A stretch of DNA of 64,000 nucleotides from Brevundimonas sp. NIBR10 (lineage in GTDB: Bacteria > Pseudomonadota > Alphaproteobacteria > Caulobacterales > Caulobacteraceae), in NCBI RefSeq assembly GCF_027912515.1, contig NZ_CP115464.1, positions 2,604,001-2,668,000 on the forward strand, in the 5' to 3' direction. Numbering within the stretch: the first letter of the stretch is position 1; each line of letters opens with the position of its first letter. Below, piece by piece: positions 14,421 through 22,034 of this stretch. A program made the translations under genes and the position numbers. The notes below the pieces were generated by a model that worked only from the letters and a program-made list of their open reading frames with translations, had not been told where the DNA came from and did no database searches.

Positions 14421-14926
14421 CCCCGCTCGCCCCCAACGCCCTGCGCCACCTGGCCAGCACCGGCGCCATGTCGCCGACGGAACTGTGGCTGTTCGGCTTA
14501 GGCAGCCTGCCGGGGGAAGCTGTACGCGAACCGCACGACGCGCTTCTGGACCAGCTGCCGGTCGCGGCCACGGTTGGCGTAGGGCTGATGCACGCTCTGG
14601 CCGATGTCGGGGTCGGTGCTGTCGGCAATCAATGCGTCGGCCTGCGCCTTGTCCATGACGACCAGCGCGAGACCCAGGCTCTCCAGCCACCAGCTCAGCG
14701 TGGCGGTGAATCCCCATGCGGCACGACGACCGCACGACCGGCCGAAGGACTCGAGCTTGGCACAGTAGCCGTCCGCCCAACCGATCCGACAGTCGAGGTC
14801 TTGCTGGGGAATCCCAAGCGCCTCGCGGCGGCTGCGAAGGAGCGCGACCAGCGCGTCCTCGTCGCGGACGATCACAGGTTTGACCGACATCACAGCACCC
14901 CGAACAGCGAGCGCCCCCGCGCCTGA
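14417..14926 (+). CDS. Possible truncated phage gene running into an antisense regulator
   Basis: GTG 14417 is coupled GTGA to the previous stop. The first 35 or so codons (MTPLAPNALRHLASTGAMSP, then ELWLFGLGSLPGE) look like genuine phage coding sequence. From about 14498 on, the frame lies opposite a convincing HTH gene on the other strand and reads like a shadow. I read it as an operon gene interrupted by insertion of that regulator. It may equally be no gene at all. Confidence 0.25.
   Translation: MTPLAPNALRHLASTGAMSPTELWLFGLGSLPGEAVREPHDALLDQLPVAATVGVGLMHALADVGVGAVGNQCVGLRLVHDDQRETQALQPPAQRGGESPCGTTTARPAEGLELGTVAVRPTDPTVEVLLGNPKRLAAAAKERDQRVLVADDHRFDRHHSTPNSERPRA
14498..14890 (-). CDS. 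XRE-type regulator in opposite orientation to the operon (130 aa)
   Basis: Start ATG 14890 (MSVKPVIVRDEDALVALLRS). Residues about 14-60 form a helix-turn-helix (LLRSRREALGIPQQDLDCRIGW cut short here), followed by a Trp-rich dimerisation-like segment. The only leftward gene inside the 11-kb rightward operon, it has the arrangement of a moron with its own expression. Its target is unknown; a toxin partner was not found next to it. Confidence 0.65.
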   Translation of the reverse strand: MSVKPVIVRDEDALVALLRSRREALGIPQQDLDCRIGWADGYCAKLESFGRSCGRRAAWGFTATLSWWLESLGLALVVMDKAQADALIADSTDPDIGQSVHQPYANRGRDRQLVQKRVVRFAYSFPRQAA

Positions 14927-14984
14927 AATGGCTGCGTTCGACGCGTCTGACAAGACCACCCGCCTTCAACCCAGGAGAACGTGC

Positions 14985-15461
14985 ATGAAGACCCAGCCCA
15001 GCGGCCTCGAACTGGTCACCAGCATCGAGGACATCGAGACCGACACGCTCGTCGGCGACGTGAAGGATCTGATCCTTCAGGAAATGCGCGACGCCAAGGA
15101 TCACCGTCCGTGGACCGAGCGCAACGAGGATGACCAGGACGCGATGATCGATCGCGCCGACCGGTTCGCCACCTCCCTCGTCGCCAAGGTGGTGCGCGAG
15201 ATCGCCATCATGGGCCGGCCGTCGGTCACCGTGCAGATCAAGGAATGGAAGGTCGGCGACGCGCTCAAGATCGCCACCGAAGCCATCGCCTCCGAGGGCA
15301 ACGCCATGGCCCTGCTGCATGGCGGCAAGATCGCCCACCTGGTCTTCGGCGACATCGCCGAGTTCAAGGGCGAGCGCGCCGAGATCGTGGCCGTGCCCGA
15401 TCAGGCCGACCTGCACGACGAAGACGGCGTGGTCTTCGACAACACCAAGGCCGCCGCCTGA
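14985..15461 (+). CDS. Phage recombination-module protein (158 aa)
   Basis: AGGAGAA upstream of ATG 14985 sets the start; an in-frame ATG at 14880 lies in sequence antisense to the regulator. The acidic, mainly helical protein (ELVTSIEDIETDTLVGDVKD) precedes the YqaJ-type exonuclease with a one-base overlap. Genes in this slot are often annotated only as hypothetical. A role with the exonuclease is inferred from position. Confidence 0.6.
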   Translation: MKTQPSGLELVTSIEDIETDTLVGDVKDLILQEMRDAKDHRPWTERNEDDQDAMIDRADRFATSLVAKVVREIAIMGRPSVTVQIKEWKVGDALKIATEAIASEGNAMALLHGGKIAHLVFGDIAEFKGERAEIVAVPDQADLHDEDGVVFDNTKAAA

Positions 15462-16153
15462 TGCCCGGGGCCAGCCACATCACCATCCATGACGACATCC
15501 CGCAGGGCGGCGATGAATGGCTGGCCCTGCGCTGCGGCCTGCTGACGGCTTCCGAAATGAAGCACATCGTCACGCCGACCTTGAAGGCCGCGTCCAACGA
15601 GAAGGAGCGGACGCACCTGTACGAGCTGATGGCCCAGCGCATCACCAAGTACGTCGAGCCGTCCTATGTGTCCGACGACATGCTGCGGGGCAGGGACGAC
15701 GAGATCGAGGCCCGCGACCTGTATTCGCAGACCTATGCGCCCGTGACCGAGGTCGGATTCGTCACGAACAATCGCTGGGGCTTCACCATCGGCTATTCGC
15801 CCGACGGCCTGGTCGGCGACGACGGGCTGATCGAGTGCAAGGGCCGCCGCCAGAAGTTCCAGATCCAGACCATCGCCGATCGCGAGGTTCCGGCCGAGTA
15901 CGTCCTGCAACTCCAGACCGGACTGCTGGTCAGCGAGCGGAAGTGGATCGATTTCGTCTCCTACTGCGGAGGCCTGCCCATGGTCACGATCCGCATGTGG
16001 CCCGACCCGATCATCCAGAACGCCATCATCGACGCCGCGACCGCCTTCGAGGCGCGTCTGGCCGAACGCATGGCCGCCTACGCCAACATCATCGCCACCG
16101 AGCGCCGGCTGATCCCCACCGAGCGCCGCATCGAAATGGAAATGTTCACCTGA
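15461..16153 (+). CDS. YqaJ-type viral recombinase exonuclease
   Basis: A 5'-3' exonuclease of the PD-(D/E)XK fold that supplies single strands for phage recombination (lambda Exo/YqaJ group). Evidence: the GGDEWLALRCGLLTASE opening (residues about 13-29), then GYSPDGLVGDDGLIECKGRR, which provides the D...ExK catalytic triad, then VLQLQTGLLVSERKWIDFV, the usual helix after the core. Length 230 residues is typical. Start ATG 15461 overlaps the upstream TGA. The next gene is the likely single-strand-annealing or binding partner. Confidence 0.88.
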   Translation: MPGASHITIHDDIPQGGDEWLALRCGLLTASEMKHIVTPTLKAASNEKERTHLYELMAQRITKYVEPSYVSDDMLRGRDDEIEARDLYSQTYAPVTEVGFVTNNRWGFTIGYSPDGLVGDDGLIECKGRRQKFQIQTIADREVPAEYVLQLQTGLLVSERKWIDFVSYCGGLPMVTIRMWPDPIIQNAIIDAATAFEARLAERMAAYANIIATERRLIPTERRIEMEMFT

Positions 16154-16812
16154 TGTCCGACATGACCAGCGCCATCATCCCGAAGTCCGACCAGATCAAT
16201 GCCGACGATCTGATCGGCGGCCCGCGCACCATCCGCATCACCGGCGTCAACATCAGCCCGGGGGCCGACCAGCCCGTCTCGATCAAGTTCGAGGGCGAGA
16301 ACGGCAAGGTCTGGCGCCCGTGCAAGTCGATGTCGCGCGTCCTGGTGAACGGCTGGGGTGCCGACGCCAACGCCTATGCCGGACGGAGCGTGACCCTCTA
16401 CCGCGACCCGTCGGTGAAGTGGGGCGGCATGCAGGTCGGCGGCATCCGCATCAGCCACATGTCGGACATCGATCGGCAGATGACGATGGCCCTGACCGAG
16501 ACCAAGGGGAAGCGCGCGCCGTTCGTGGTCAAGCCTCTGACCGCCGAGACGACGCGCTCCGAGCCCGAGAAGCCGTCGACGCACCCAACCGCGACGCTCG
16601 ATGCGCGGGCTGACCGGCTCCAGATCGCACTGAACGACGCGCCCGATCTCGCGAAGCTGACGTCCATCTGGCAGTCCGCCGGTGTTCTGCGTGCCGACCT
16701 GGCCCAGAACAAGCCGCTGCGCCTGGAGGATTTGACGCGTCTCTGGCGGGCCCGCGACACCGAGCTCGACACCACCCCGCCCGATGACGGCTTCCCCGGT
16801 GACCAGCCGTGA
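16153..16812 (+). CDS. Putative partner of the YqaJ exonuclease (219 aa)
   Basis: Coupled to the exonuclease gene by TGATG. The N-terminal 125 residues are beta-rich with aromatic and basic positions (KVWRPCKSMSRVLVNGWG, GRSVTLYRDPSVKWGG), as in an OB-fold; the C-terminal part has a linker and two helices. Exonuclease partners in phages are usually annealing or ssDNA-binding proteins, so that role is proposed. No known annealase signature is obvious. Confidence 0.6.
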   Translation: MSDMTSAIIPKSDQINADDLIGGPRTIRITGVNISPGADQPVSIKFEGENGKVWRPCKSMSRVLVNGWGADANAYAGRSVTLYRDPSVKWGGMQVGGIRISHMSDIDRQMTMALTETKGKRAPFVVKPLTAETTRSEPEKPSTHPTATLDARADRLQIALNDAPDLAKLTSIWQSAGVLRADLAQNKPLRLEDLTRLWRARDTELDTTPPDDGFPGDQP

Positions 16813-16861
16813 TCCGCACCCTCCGAGCCCAAGGCTCCACTCAATCTGCTGGAGAAGGATG

Positions 16862-17686
16862 ATGAGCGATCCGTTCATCATCGACGGGCCTTGCTTGTGG
16901 TCGTTCAGCGGCGGCCGTACCTCGGCCTATATGCTGTGGCGCGCGCTGCAATCGTATGGCGGGAAGCTGCCGAATAGCCACGTGGTCGTTTTCTGCAACA
17001 CCGGTAAGGAACGCGAAGAAACCCTCGTGTTCGTCAATGAGTGCGCGACCCGTTGGGGCGTCGAGGTCCGTTGGCTGGAGTTTCGGACGGGCGGAAAATA
17101 CGTCGAGGTCAGCTTTGAAACCGCGTCCAGAAATGGGGAGCCCTTCGACGCCCTTATAGCGTGGAAGCAGGCGATCCCGAACTCGTTCATGCGCTTCTGC
17201 ACCGAGCAACTGAAGGTGCTGACGGTGCGTCGCTTCCTCACGGAAACGCTGGGCTGGTCTCACTGCAACAACCCTGTCGGTCTGCGGGCAGATGAGGGGA
17301 AGCGAGTCGCCAGACAACGCGCGCGGCCGGACGCGCTGTGGACAGTGCATGCCCCGCTTTACGACGCCGGAGTGACCGTTGACGACGTGATGGAGTTTTG
17401 GTCGGAGCAGGACTTCGACCTCGGCCTCCAGCCTTGGGAAGGCAACTGCGACAAGTGCTTCCTTAAGGGGGAGGCCATTTTGACGCGGCTTGAGTACGAC
17501 CGCCCCGGAAGCTCGCAGTGGTGGGCCGATAAAGAGAACAACAGCAAGGGCTATCGCTTCCGCAAAGGCCGCCGATCCTACGCTGAAATCATGGAATACG
17601 TCCGTCAGTCGCCGCTACTGGTTAAGCCGCCGGTGCCCGACGACGAGTACGATGTCGAGTGCGGCCTAACGTGTGGTGCCGCATGA
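16862..17686 (+). CDS. PP-loop ATP pyrophosphatase, PAPS-reductase family
   Basis: A 274-residue protein with the PP-loop SFSGGRTSAYM near residues 14-24, which binds ATP and adenylates a substrate. Downstream are NTGKEREETLVFV, then a C-terminal cysteine pair (NCDKCFLKGE) that could bind metal. GGAGAAGG before ATG 16862 fixes the start. Phage-borne members of this family are linked to sulfur chemistry on DNA or RNA (DndC-like) or to nucleotide modification. The substrate here is unknown. A cytosine-methyltransferase-like gene lies 350 bases downstream, hinting at DNA modification. Confidence 0.8.
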   Translation: MSDPFIIDGPCLWSFSGGRTSAYMLWRALQSYGGKLPNSHVVVFCNTGKEREETLVFVNECATRWGVEVRWLEFRTGGKYVEVSFETASRNGEPFDALIAWKQAIPNSFMRFCTEQLKVLTVRRFLTETLGWSHCNNPVGLRADEGKRVARQRARPDALWTVHAPLYDAGVTVDDVMEFWSEQDFDLGLQPWEGNCDKCFLKGEAILTRLEYDRPGSSQWWADKENNSKGYRFRKGRRSYAEIMEYVRQSPLLVKPPVPDDEYDVECGLTCGAA

Positions 17687-18036
17687 CCCGCATCGAGGTT
17701 TCGACCTACACGGCCTTGATCTATGTCGGCGGCCCTCTGGCCGATGCCATGGTCACGGCGCGGGGCTACTGCGATGCGGTTGGTCTGTGTGTCACCGTCG
17801 AGCCGGTCAGCTTCATCTACACTGGCGGCACGACCGATGGCGTTCGCGTCGGCCTCATCAACTACGGGCGGTTTCCGAGCGAGCCCGATGCGATCTTTGC
17901 CCATGCGGAACGCCTCGCGGTCATGCTGATCGACGACCTCGGCCAAGAGTCCGCCAGCATCGTCGCGACCGATCGCACCGTCTGGCTAAGCAATCGCCCC
18001 GCCAAACCGGCCTCCACCAATACAGAGGGGGCGTGA
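17683..18036 (+). CDS. Hypothetical phage protein between PP-loop and methyltransferase genes (117 aa)
   Basis: ATGA-coupled to the PP-loop gene. It looks like an alpha/beta domain with alternating strands (FSFIYTGGTTDGVRVGLINY-like region near residues 42-60) and acidic helices. Nothing identifies a family. Tight coupling suggests a shared pathway with the PP-loop protein. Confidence 0.55.
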   Translation: MTRIEVSTYTALIYVGGPLADAMVTARGYCDAVGLCVTVEPVSFIYTGGTTDGVRVGLINYGRFPSEPDAIFAHAERLAVMLIDDLGQESASIVATDRTVWLSNRPAKPASTNTEGA

Positions 18037-18038
18037 CC

Positions 18039-18671
18039 ATGGGTAAGGTTCTCGTCGCCTGTGAGTTCAGCGGGACCGTCCGCAACGCCTTTGCGCGGCT
18101 GGGTCACGATGCCTGGTCCTGTGATCTGCTCCCCAGCGAGGACGGGTCGAACCGCCACATCACGGGGGATGCCCGCGACTACCTGAACGACGGCTGGGAT
18201 CTGCTGATGGTCGCGCACCCGCCTTGCACCCGGCTGTGCAACTCGGGCGTCCGCTGGCTGTCGGCACCGCCTGCCGGGAAGACGCTCACCGAAATGTGGG
18301 CCGATCTGGACGAAGGGGCCGCCCTGTTCTCGACCTTCTGGAACGCGCCGATCGATCGCATCGCCGTCGAGAACCCGGTCATGCACCGCCACGCCAAGGA
18401 ACGGATCGTCGGCTATCAGGAGCCGGCGCAGAGCGTCCAGCCGTGGCAGTTCGGCCATGGCGAGGTGAAGCGGACCTGTCTCTGGCTGAAAGGCCTGCCG
18501 GTCCTGACGCCGACGAACATCGTGTCCGGTCGAGATCCTCGCGTCCACCACATGAGCCCCGGCCCGAACCGCTGGAAAGAGCGGTCCAGGTTCTTCACCG
18601 GCATTGCCGACGCGATGGCTTCTCAGTGGGGCGGCCTGTTGCCGGCCGAAGACCAATCGAGGGCAGCATGA
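18039..18671 (+). CDS. Minimal C5-cytosine DNA methyltransferase-like protein
   Basis: A 210-residue Rossmann-fold protein. Motif I-like CEFSGTVRNAF opens it, followed by SCDLLPSEDG and GDARD. The catalytic PC motif is AHPPC (residues about 59-63), and ENP stands at the ENV position. There is no room for a normal target-recognition domain, so specificity is unclear. It could protect phage DNA or act in base hypermodification. Start ATG 18039 lies three bases after the previous stop. Confidence 0.7.
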   Translation: MGKVLVACEFSGTVRNAFARLGHDAWSCDLLPSEDGSNRHITGDARDYLNDGWDLLMVAHPPCTRLCNSGVRWLSAPPAGKTLTEMWADLDEGAALFSTFWNAPIDRIAVENPVMHRHAKERIVGYQEPAQSVQPWQFGHGEVKRTCLWLKGLPVLTPTNIVSGRDPRVHHMSPGPNRWKERSRFFTGIADAMASQWGGLLPAEDQSRAA

Positions 18672-19024
18672 AACCCCCAAGGACCGCTGACATGACTGAA
18701 GAACACAAGCCTGTCCGCGTTCGGCTTTCGCGGGCGAAGGGCTGGAGGATGCCCGAGAACACCGTGAAGGTGGATCGCACCACGCGCTGGGGAAACCATG
18801 ATTTCGTCGTCGGTGAGTACCATGACGACCCGCGCGAATGCGTCGAGATGTTTCACCACGACCTCGACAAGTTCAGCGTCTTCCACCCCGATCAGTTCGA
18901 GGCATACCTTCGTCCCCTGGTCGGCAAGAACCTCGCCTGCTGGTGTGCGCTCGACGCTCCCTGCCATGCCGACGTGCTTCTTGAGGAAGCCGCCATCCTC
19001 GCCGCCACCGGAGAGCAATCATGA
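18668..19024 (+). CDS. DUF4326-containing phage protein
   Basis: Start ATG 18668 overlaps the methyltransferase stop; ATG 18692 is an alternative. The body matches DUF4326: RVRLSRAKGWRMPENTVKVD, RTTRWGN, and near the C-terminus LVGKNLACWCALDAPCHAD with two conserved cysteines and a His that may bind metal. The family is widespread in phages, and its activity is not established. Confidence 0.8.
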   Translation: MKPPRTADMTEEHKPVRVRLSRAKGWRMPENTVKVDRTTRWGNHDFVVGEYHDDPRECVEMFHHDLDKFSVFHPDQFEAYLRPLVGKNLACWCALDAPCHADVLLEEAAILAATGEQS

Positions 19025-19194
19025 CCACTCCAGTAGCACGACACAGCACTGATCCCGTGATGGATGCGGCCTTGCGAGAAGACGCCGCCATGCTGGAGGC
19101 GATGGGCCAAGACCCCGGCCCGACCCTGGATGATCTGGAGGATGCCGTGCGCGCCGAAGATTGGTTCCACGATAGCGATATGGGTGCCCGATGA
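19021..19194 (+). CDS. Small acidic phage protein (57 aa)
   Basis: ATG 19021 overlaps the stop before it (ATGA) and the stop overlaps the next ATG. The product is acidic and helical (LREDAAMLEAMGQDPGP). Its first 19 bases match those of the next gene with one mismatch. Confidence 0.55.
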   Translation: MTTPVARHSTDPVMDAALREDAAMLEAMGQDPGPTLDDLEDAVRAEDWFHDSDMGAR

Positions 19195-19532
19195 CCGCTC
19201 CAGTAGCAGGCTTGGCTCTGGACTCCGAGAGCGTGAAGGGATCCGTGGAGCGGTTGACGGACGCGGCTGCGATTGACGGATCATGCCCCGGATGGATCGT
19301 AGTCAAACAGTCCGACCTCCGCATCGTTCTAGCCCAAGCCTCCGCATACAAGGAGGCGCTAGAGCGGATCAACGCTGAGTGCCAAGTACCGAAAGACCTT
19401 TACGACAAGAATGGTCCGACTTGGACTGGCAAGGATGGTCACGAATACGCGGACATGTCTTACGTCATCGACAAAATGACAGACCTTCAAGCGATCGTAT
19501 CTGAAGCCCTCCTCAATGGAGCCGACCGATGA
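19191..19532 (+). CDS. Hypothetical phage protein (113 aa)
   Basis: Coupled by ATGA overlaps on both sides. The protein has a helical middle (LRIVLAQASAYKEALERI) and an acidic, aromatic C-terminal part. No domain recognised. It begins MTAPVAG, almost the same DNA as the previous gene start. Confidence 0.55.
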   Translation: MTAPVAGLALDSESVKGSVERLTDAAAIDGSCPGWIVVKQSDLRIVLAQASAYKEALERINAECQVPKDLYDKNGPTWTGKDGHEYADMSYVIDKMTDLQAIVSEALLNGADR

Positions 19533-19762
19533 CAGGGAGGGTTAGGCTGATGCCTCGCAGGTTCAAGCTTTGGCTTCGGGTGGTGGCCGGAGTTTATGTC
19601 GGCATCGGATTCACCGTCGCCCTTCTTCTCTCGCAGGCCATGCCCGCAATCAATCTTGCTGGGGCCGCATACATCGCAGCGACGTGGCCTGCGTGGGTCA
19701 AAGGTTCGCCAATCAGCCTTCCCGTCCCCGTGTGGGCTTTCACCTTCAAGGCCGACCAATGA
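19529..19762 (+). CDS. Small two-span membrane protein (77 aa)
   Basis: ATG 19529 overlaps the previous stop. A basic N-terminus (MTGRVRLMPRRFKLWLR) is followed by two hydrophobic segments (about residues 16-36 and 41-58). Inner-membrane location is likely. Function unknown. Confidence 0.55.
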   Translation: MTGRVRLMPRRFKLWLRVVAGVYVGIGFTVALLLSQAMPAINLAGAAYIAATWPAWVKGSPISLPVPVWAFTFKADQ

Positions 19763-20583
19763 CCCGTCCTGACCAAACCGTGAGGGTTCCGCAGACGCAC
19801 GAACTGAAGACGTGGCCCGTCCCGTTTGATGCCGTCGCCAGCGGGCTAAAGACTTGGGAGCTGCGGCTCAATGATCGCGACTATCAGGTCGGCGACACTC
19901 TCCACCTGTTCCGTTTCGATCCCGATCAGGCCCGGTTCACTGACGGCGAGATCAAGGGTGTCGTCACATGGATGTTGACCGGCCCGGCGTTCGGTCTCCC
20001 TGAAGGCTACTGCATCATGACCCTAGCCGCCGCTCCTTCCCCTGAAGCGGAGGGGGCGGGAGAGCCTAAGCACTGGTCTGACTGTGCGGTTCACAATGAG
20101 CCTGCGCAGCCCAACGGCCCGTGCGACTGTGGCGGCTACAGTCTCGCGAACGATCCGCCTCGAATGATCCGTCTGCTGGGCTTGGACAAGCTGCTGCTAA
20201 ATCGCGAGGACCGCGAACGCGCTGGCGATTTGCGCTGCGAGCCAGACAGCGAGGACAATGAGCGTTTTGCAAGCTGGTATGGCAGCGCACTACTCAACCT
20301 TCATGACGCCGTTCGTTCCGCCTCCCTCCAGCGCCCCCAGACCACAGCCATGCTCCCCGGCGTCGAAACCCTCGGCCATAGCGCGGCCTTTGGGGCGAAC
20401 GTCAGGACGGAGCCAGCATTTCATGGCGGCCTCGCCGGAGCCGTGGCCTTCATGGAAGCCGCAGCGGCTATGCTGGAACGGGGCGAAATGCCTGCTGCTG
20501 GTGTGCCCTATGCGATGCGTTGGGCCAAGGCTCACCGCGTATTTATAGAAGCCCTCGCCCTCGCCCGGAAAGGAGCGGCGTGA
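19759..20583 (+). CDS. DUF3850 (ASCH-like) domain protein with long C-terminal extension
   Basis: Residues about 13-75 match DUF3850, a small PUA/ASCH-like RNA-binding fold: HELKTWPVPFDAVASGLKTW then ELRLNDRDYQVGDTLHLFRF. The remaining 190 residues include a Cys/His-containing loop (CAVHNEPAQPNGPCDCGGY) and a helical C-terminus, not part of the usual 80-residue family. It may be a fusion of two phage proteins. ATGA coupling at both ends. Confidence 0.7.
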   Translation: MTRPDQTVRVPQTHELKTWPVPFDAVASGLKTWELRLNDRDYQVGDTLHLFRFDPDQARFTDGEIKGVVTWMLTGPAFGLPEGYCIMTLAAAPSPEAEGAGEPKHWSDCAVHNEPAQPNGPCDCGGYSLANDPPRMIRLLGLDKLLLNREDRERAGDLRCEPDSEDNERFASWYGSALLNLHDAVRSASLQRPQTTAMLPGVETLGHSAAFGANVRTEPAFHGGLAGAVAFMEAAAAMLERGEMPAAGVPYAMRWAKAHRVFIEALALARKGAA

Positions 20584-20717
20584 TGGTGTTCTGGGTTCCC
20601 TACATCATCGATGGCTTTTGGTCTGGTCCGGGCTGGACCCGAACGCACCGCGTCAACCGCATGATGCGGCCTCGCTACGGACTGTTCACGCTAACGAAAG
20701 TCGAGCGCACAAAATGA
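20583..20717 (+). CDS. Tiny basic aromatic phage protein (44 aa)
   Basis: ATG 20583 overlaps the previous TGA (TGATG) and its stop overlaps the next ATG, which argues that it is translated. The sequence is Trp/Arg-rich (MVFWVPYIIDGFWSGPGW). No function can be assigned. Confidence 0.5.
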   Translation: MVFWVPYIIDGFWSGPGWTRTHRVNRMMRPRYGLFTLTKVERTK

Positions 20718-21475
20718 CCCCCACACCCCAGCCGCAAGAGCCTTCGTGGTACGACACCGTGAAGCACCCCGCTCCTGTCGATGATCCGAGCGCGCTAGTG
20801 CCGTGGGGGTGGGCTCCGGGCAAGTACGTCTGCCGCAAGTGCCCCGACTGTGGCTTCCCGCATGATGGAAGCGACAAGCGGTCCTCTCGCTGTCAGGACT
20901 GCGCGATCTTGAAACGTGACGCTGCCAAGGCCCAGCCGCAAGAGGCGGTAATCCCCAGCGAGGGGGCGGTCGATTGGAATGATCCTCTGCCCAATGCCTT
21001 GTGGGCGCATTTCCTTGTAACCTACGGCCTCCTGAACGATGAAGCCTGTGACGCAGCCGGTGAAGTCCTCGACATAATCTCAAAGGTGACAGGCAACACC
21101 TCCACGCACTCGGTAGGTACGAGCGCAGCGAGTGAACCCAAACCTTCCACCAGGGAGGCAGAAGCCCCCGTGTCGGAGGCGGTGGCTTGGATGCGCGTGA
21201 CGGGCGGTCAAATCACGCATCTGACCCATATCAAAATGCCGGGTTATCGCCCCCTATTCGACCACCCAGCCCCATCCCCCGCCTCGGCATGGAAGCCGGG
21301 GAGGGATGAAGTGGTCGCAGCGATTAGCTCGGCTGTTTTGCCAGCAAAAATGCGGCGTGAATGTCCTGTCTTATGGTCTGCAAGCGACGTGGTTGACGAA
21401 AGCGTCATCGGCGTAATGGCCGACGCCATCCTCGCCCTCTCCACTCCCCCGGCTACAGAAGGAGCGGGCGAATGA
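20714..21475 (+). CDS. Phage protein with zinc-ribbon N-terminus (253 aa)
   Basis: Residues about 39-64 hold CRKCPDC...CQDC, a four-cysteine zinc-ribbon. A variable linker follows (residues about 135-160, Ser/Thr/Pro-rich), then a helical C-terminus ending PPATEGAGE. A similar EGAGE tail motif occurs inside the DUF3850 protein, suggesting a shared modular segment. Unknown function. Confidence 0.55.
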   Translation: MTPTPQPQEPSWYDTVKHPAPVDDPSALVPWGWAPGKYVCRKCPDCGFPHDGSDKRSSRCQDCAILKRDAAKAQPQEAVIPSEGAVDWNDPLPNALWAHFLVTYGLLNDEACDAAGEVLDIISKVTGNTSTHSVGTSAASEPKPSTREAEAPVSEAVAWMRVTGGQITHLTHIKMPGYRPLFDHPAPSPASAWKPGRDEVVAAISSAVLPAKMRRECPVLWSASDVVDESVIGVMADAILALSTPPATEGAGE

Positions 21476-21876
21476 TGCGCCTATGGGAAGCTGACCACGC
21501 ATACTATTGCAATGAGGGCAACTATTGCCTTCAAGGGTGCGGCGCGGAATACAAGAGGTGGTCCGACTATCATGCCGCTGAAGGCGACGCGGATATGGAC
21601 TACAATCTTCTGTTTCGCTGGGATTGGGTCGAGGGCACAGACGAAGGCGCGGAAGAGTTTAATGGTGACGTGAACTACAGGAATGGTATACTGAAACTGT
21701 TCTATATGGGCCAGCGAAAAGGCATTTATCGTTTCGCCACCGTTCAGGTTTGCCGAGCCGACGAGCCTGAAATCCGCGCATGGCTACTTCCTCGGATGCA
21801 ATACCTGATGGACTTGTGGTCGCCGCTTGTCAGCGAGCCCTCTCCAACCACAGTAAACAATAAGGGCGAGACATGA
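21472..21876 (+). CDS. Hypothetical phage protein (134 aa)
   Basis: ATGA-coupled to its neighbours. The N-terminus has several cysteines (YYCNEGNYCLQGCGAEY) and the protein is rich in Trp/Tyr/Asp. Base composition is lower in GC than the replication genes, as in other genes near the integrase end, suggesting recent acquisition. No family recognised. Confidence 0.55.
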   Translation: MMRLWEADHAYYCNEGNYCLQGCGAEYKRWSDYHAAEGDADMDYNLLFRWDWVEGTDEGAEEFNGDVNYRNGILKLFYMGQRKGIYRFATVQVCRADEPEIRAWLLPRMQYLMDLWSPLVSEPSPTTVNNKGET

Positions 21877-22034
21877 GCGACGAACGTAAGCCCGGAGAGG
21901 TTTGGTGGGACGATGACACTTGGGGTGGTGATGTCGCGTGGTTCGTCCAGATGGCTGATGGATCGGTTCAACAGTTTTGGGAACAGCAACACGCCGAAGC
22001 CATCGGCAACGTAGAGCGAGACAAAGCCCAATGA
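21873..22034 (+). CDS. Small acidic Trp-rich phage protein (53 aa)
   Basis: A short frame with ATGA overlaps at both ends. The product (MSDERKPGEVWWDDDTWGGD...) is acidic with five tryptophans. Small acidic phage proteins can be DNA mimics or inhibitors, but there is no direct evidence here. Confidence 0.5.
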   Translation: MSDERKPGEVWWDDDTWGGDVAWFVQMADGSVQQFWEQQHAEAIGNVERDKAQ

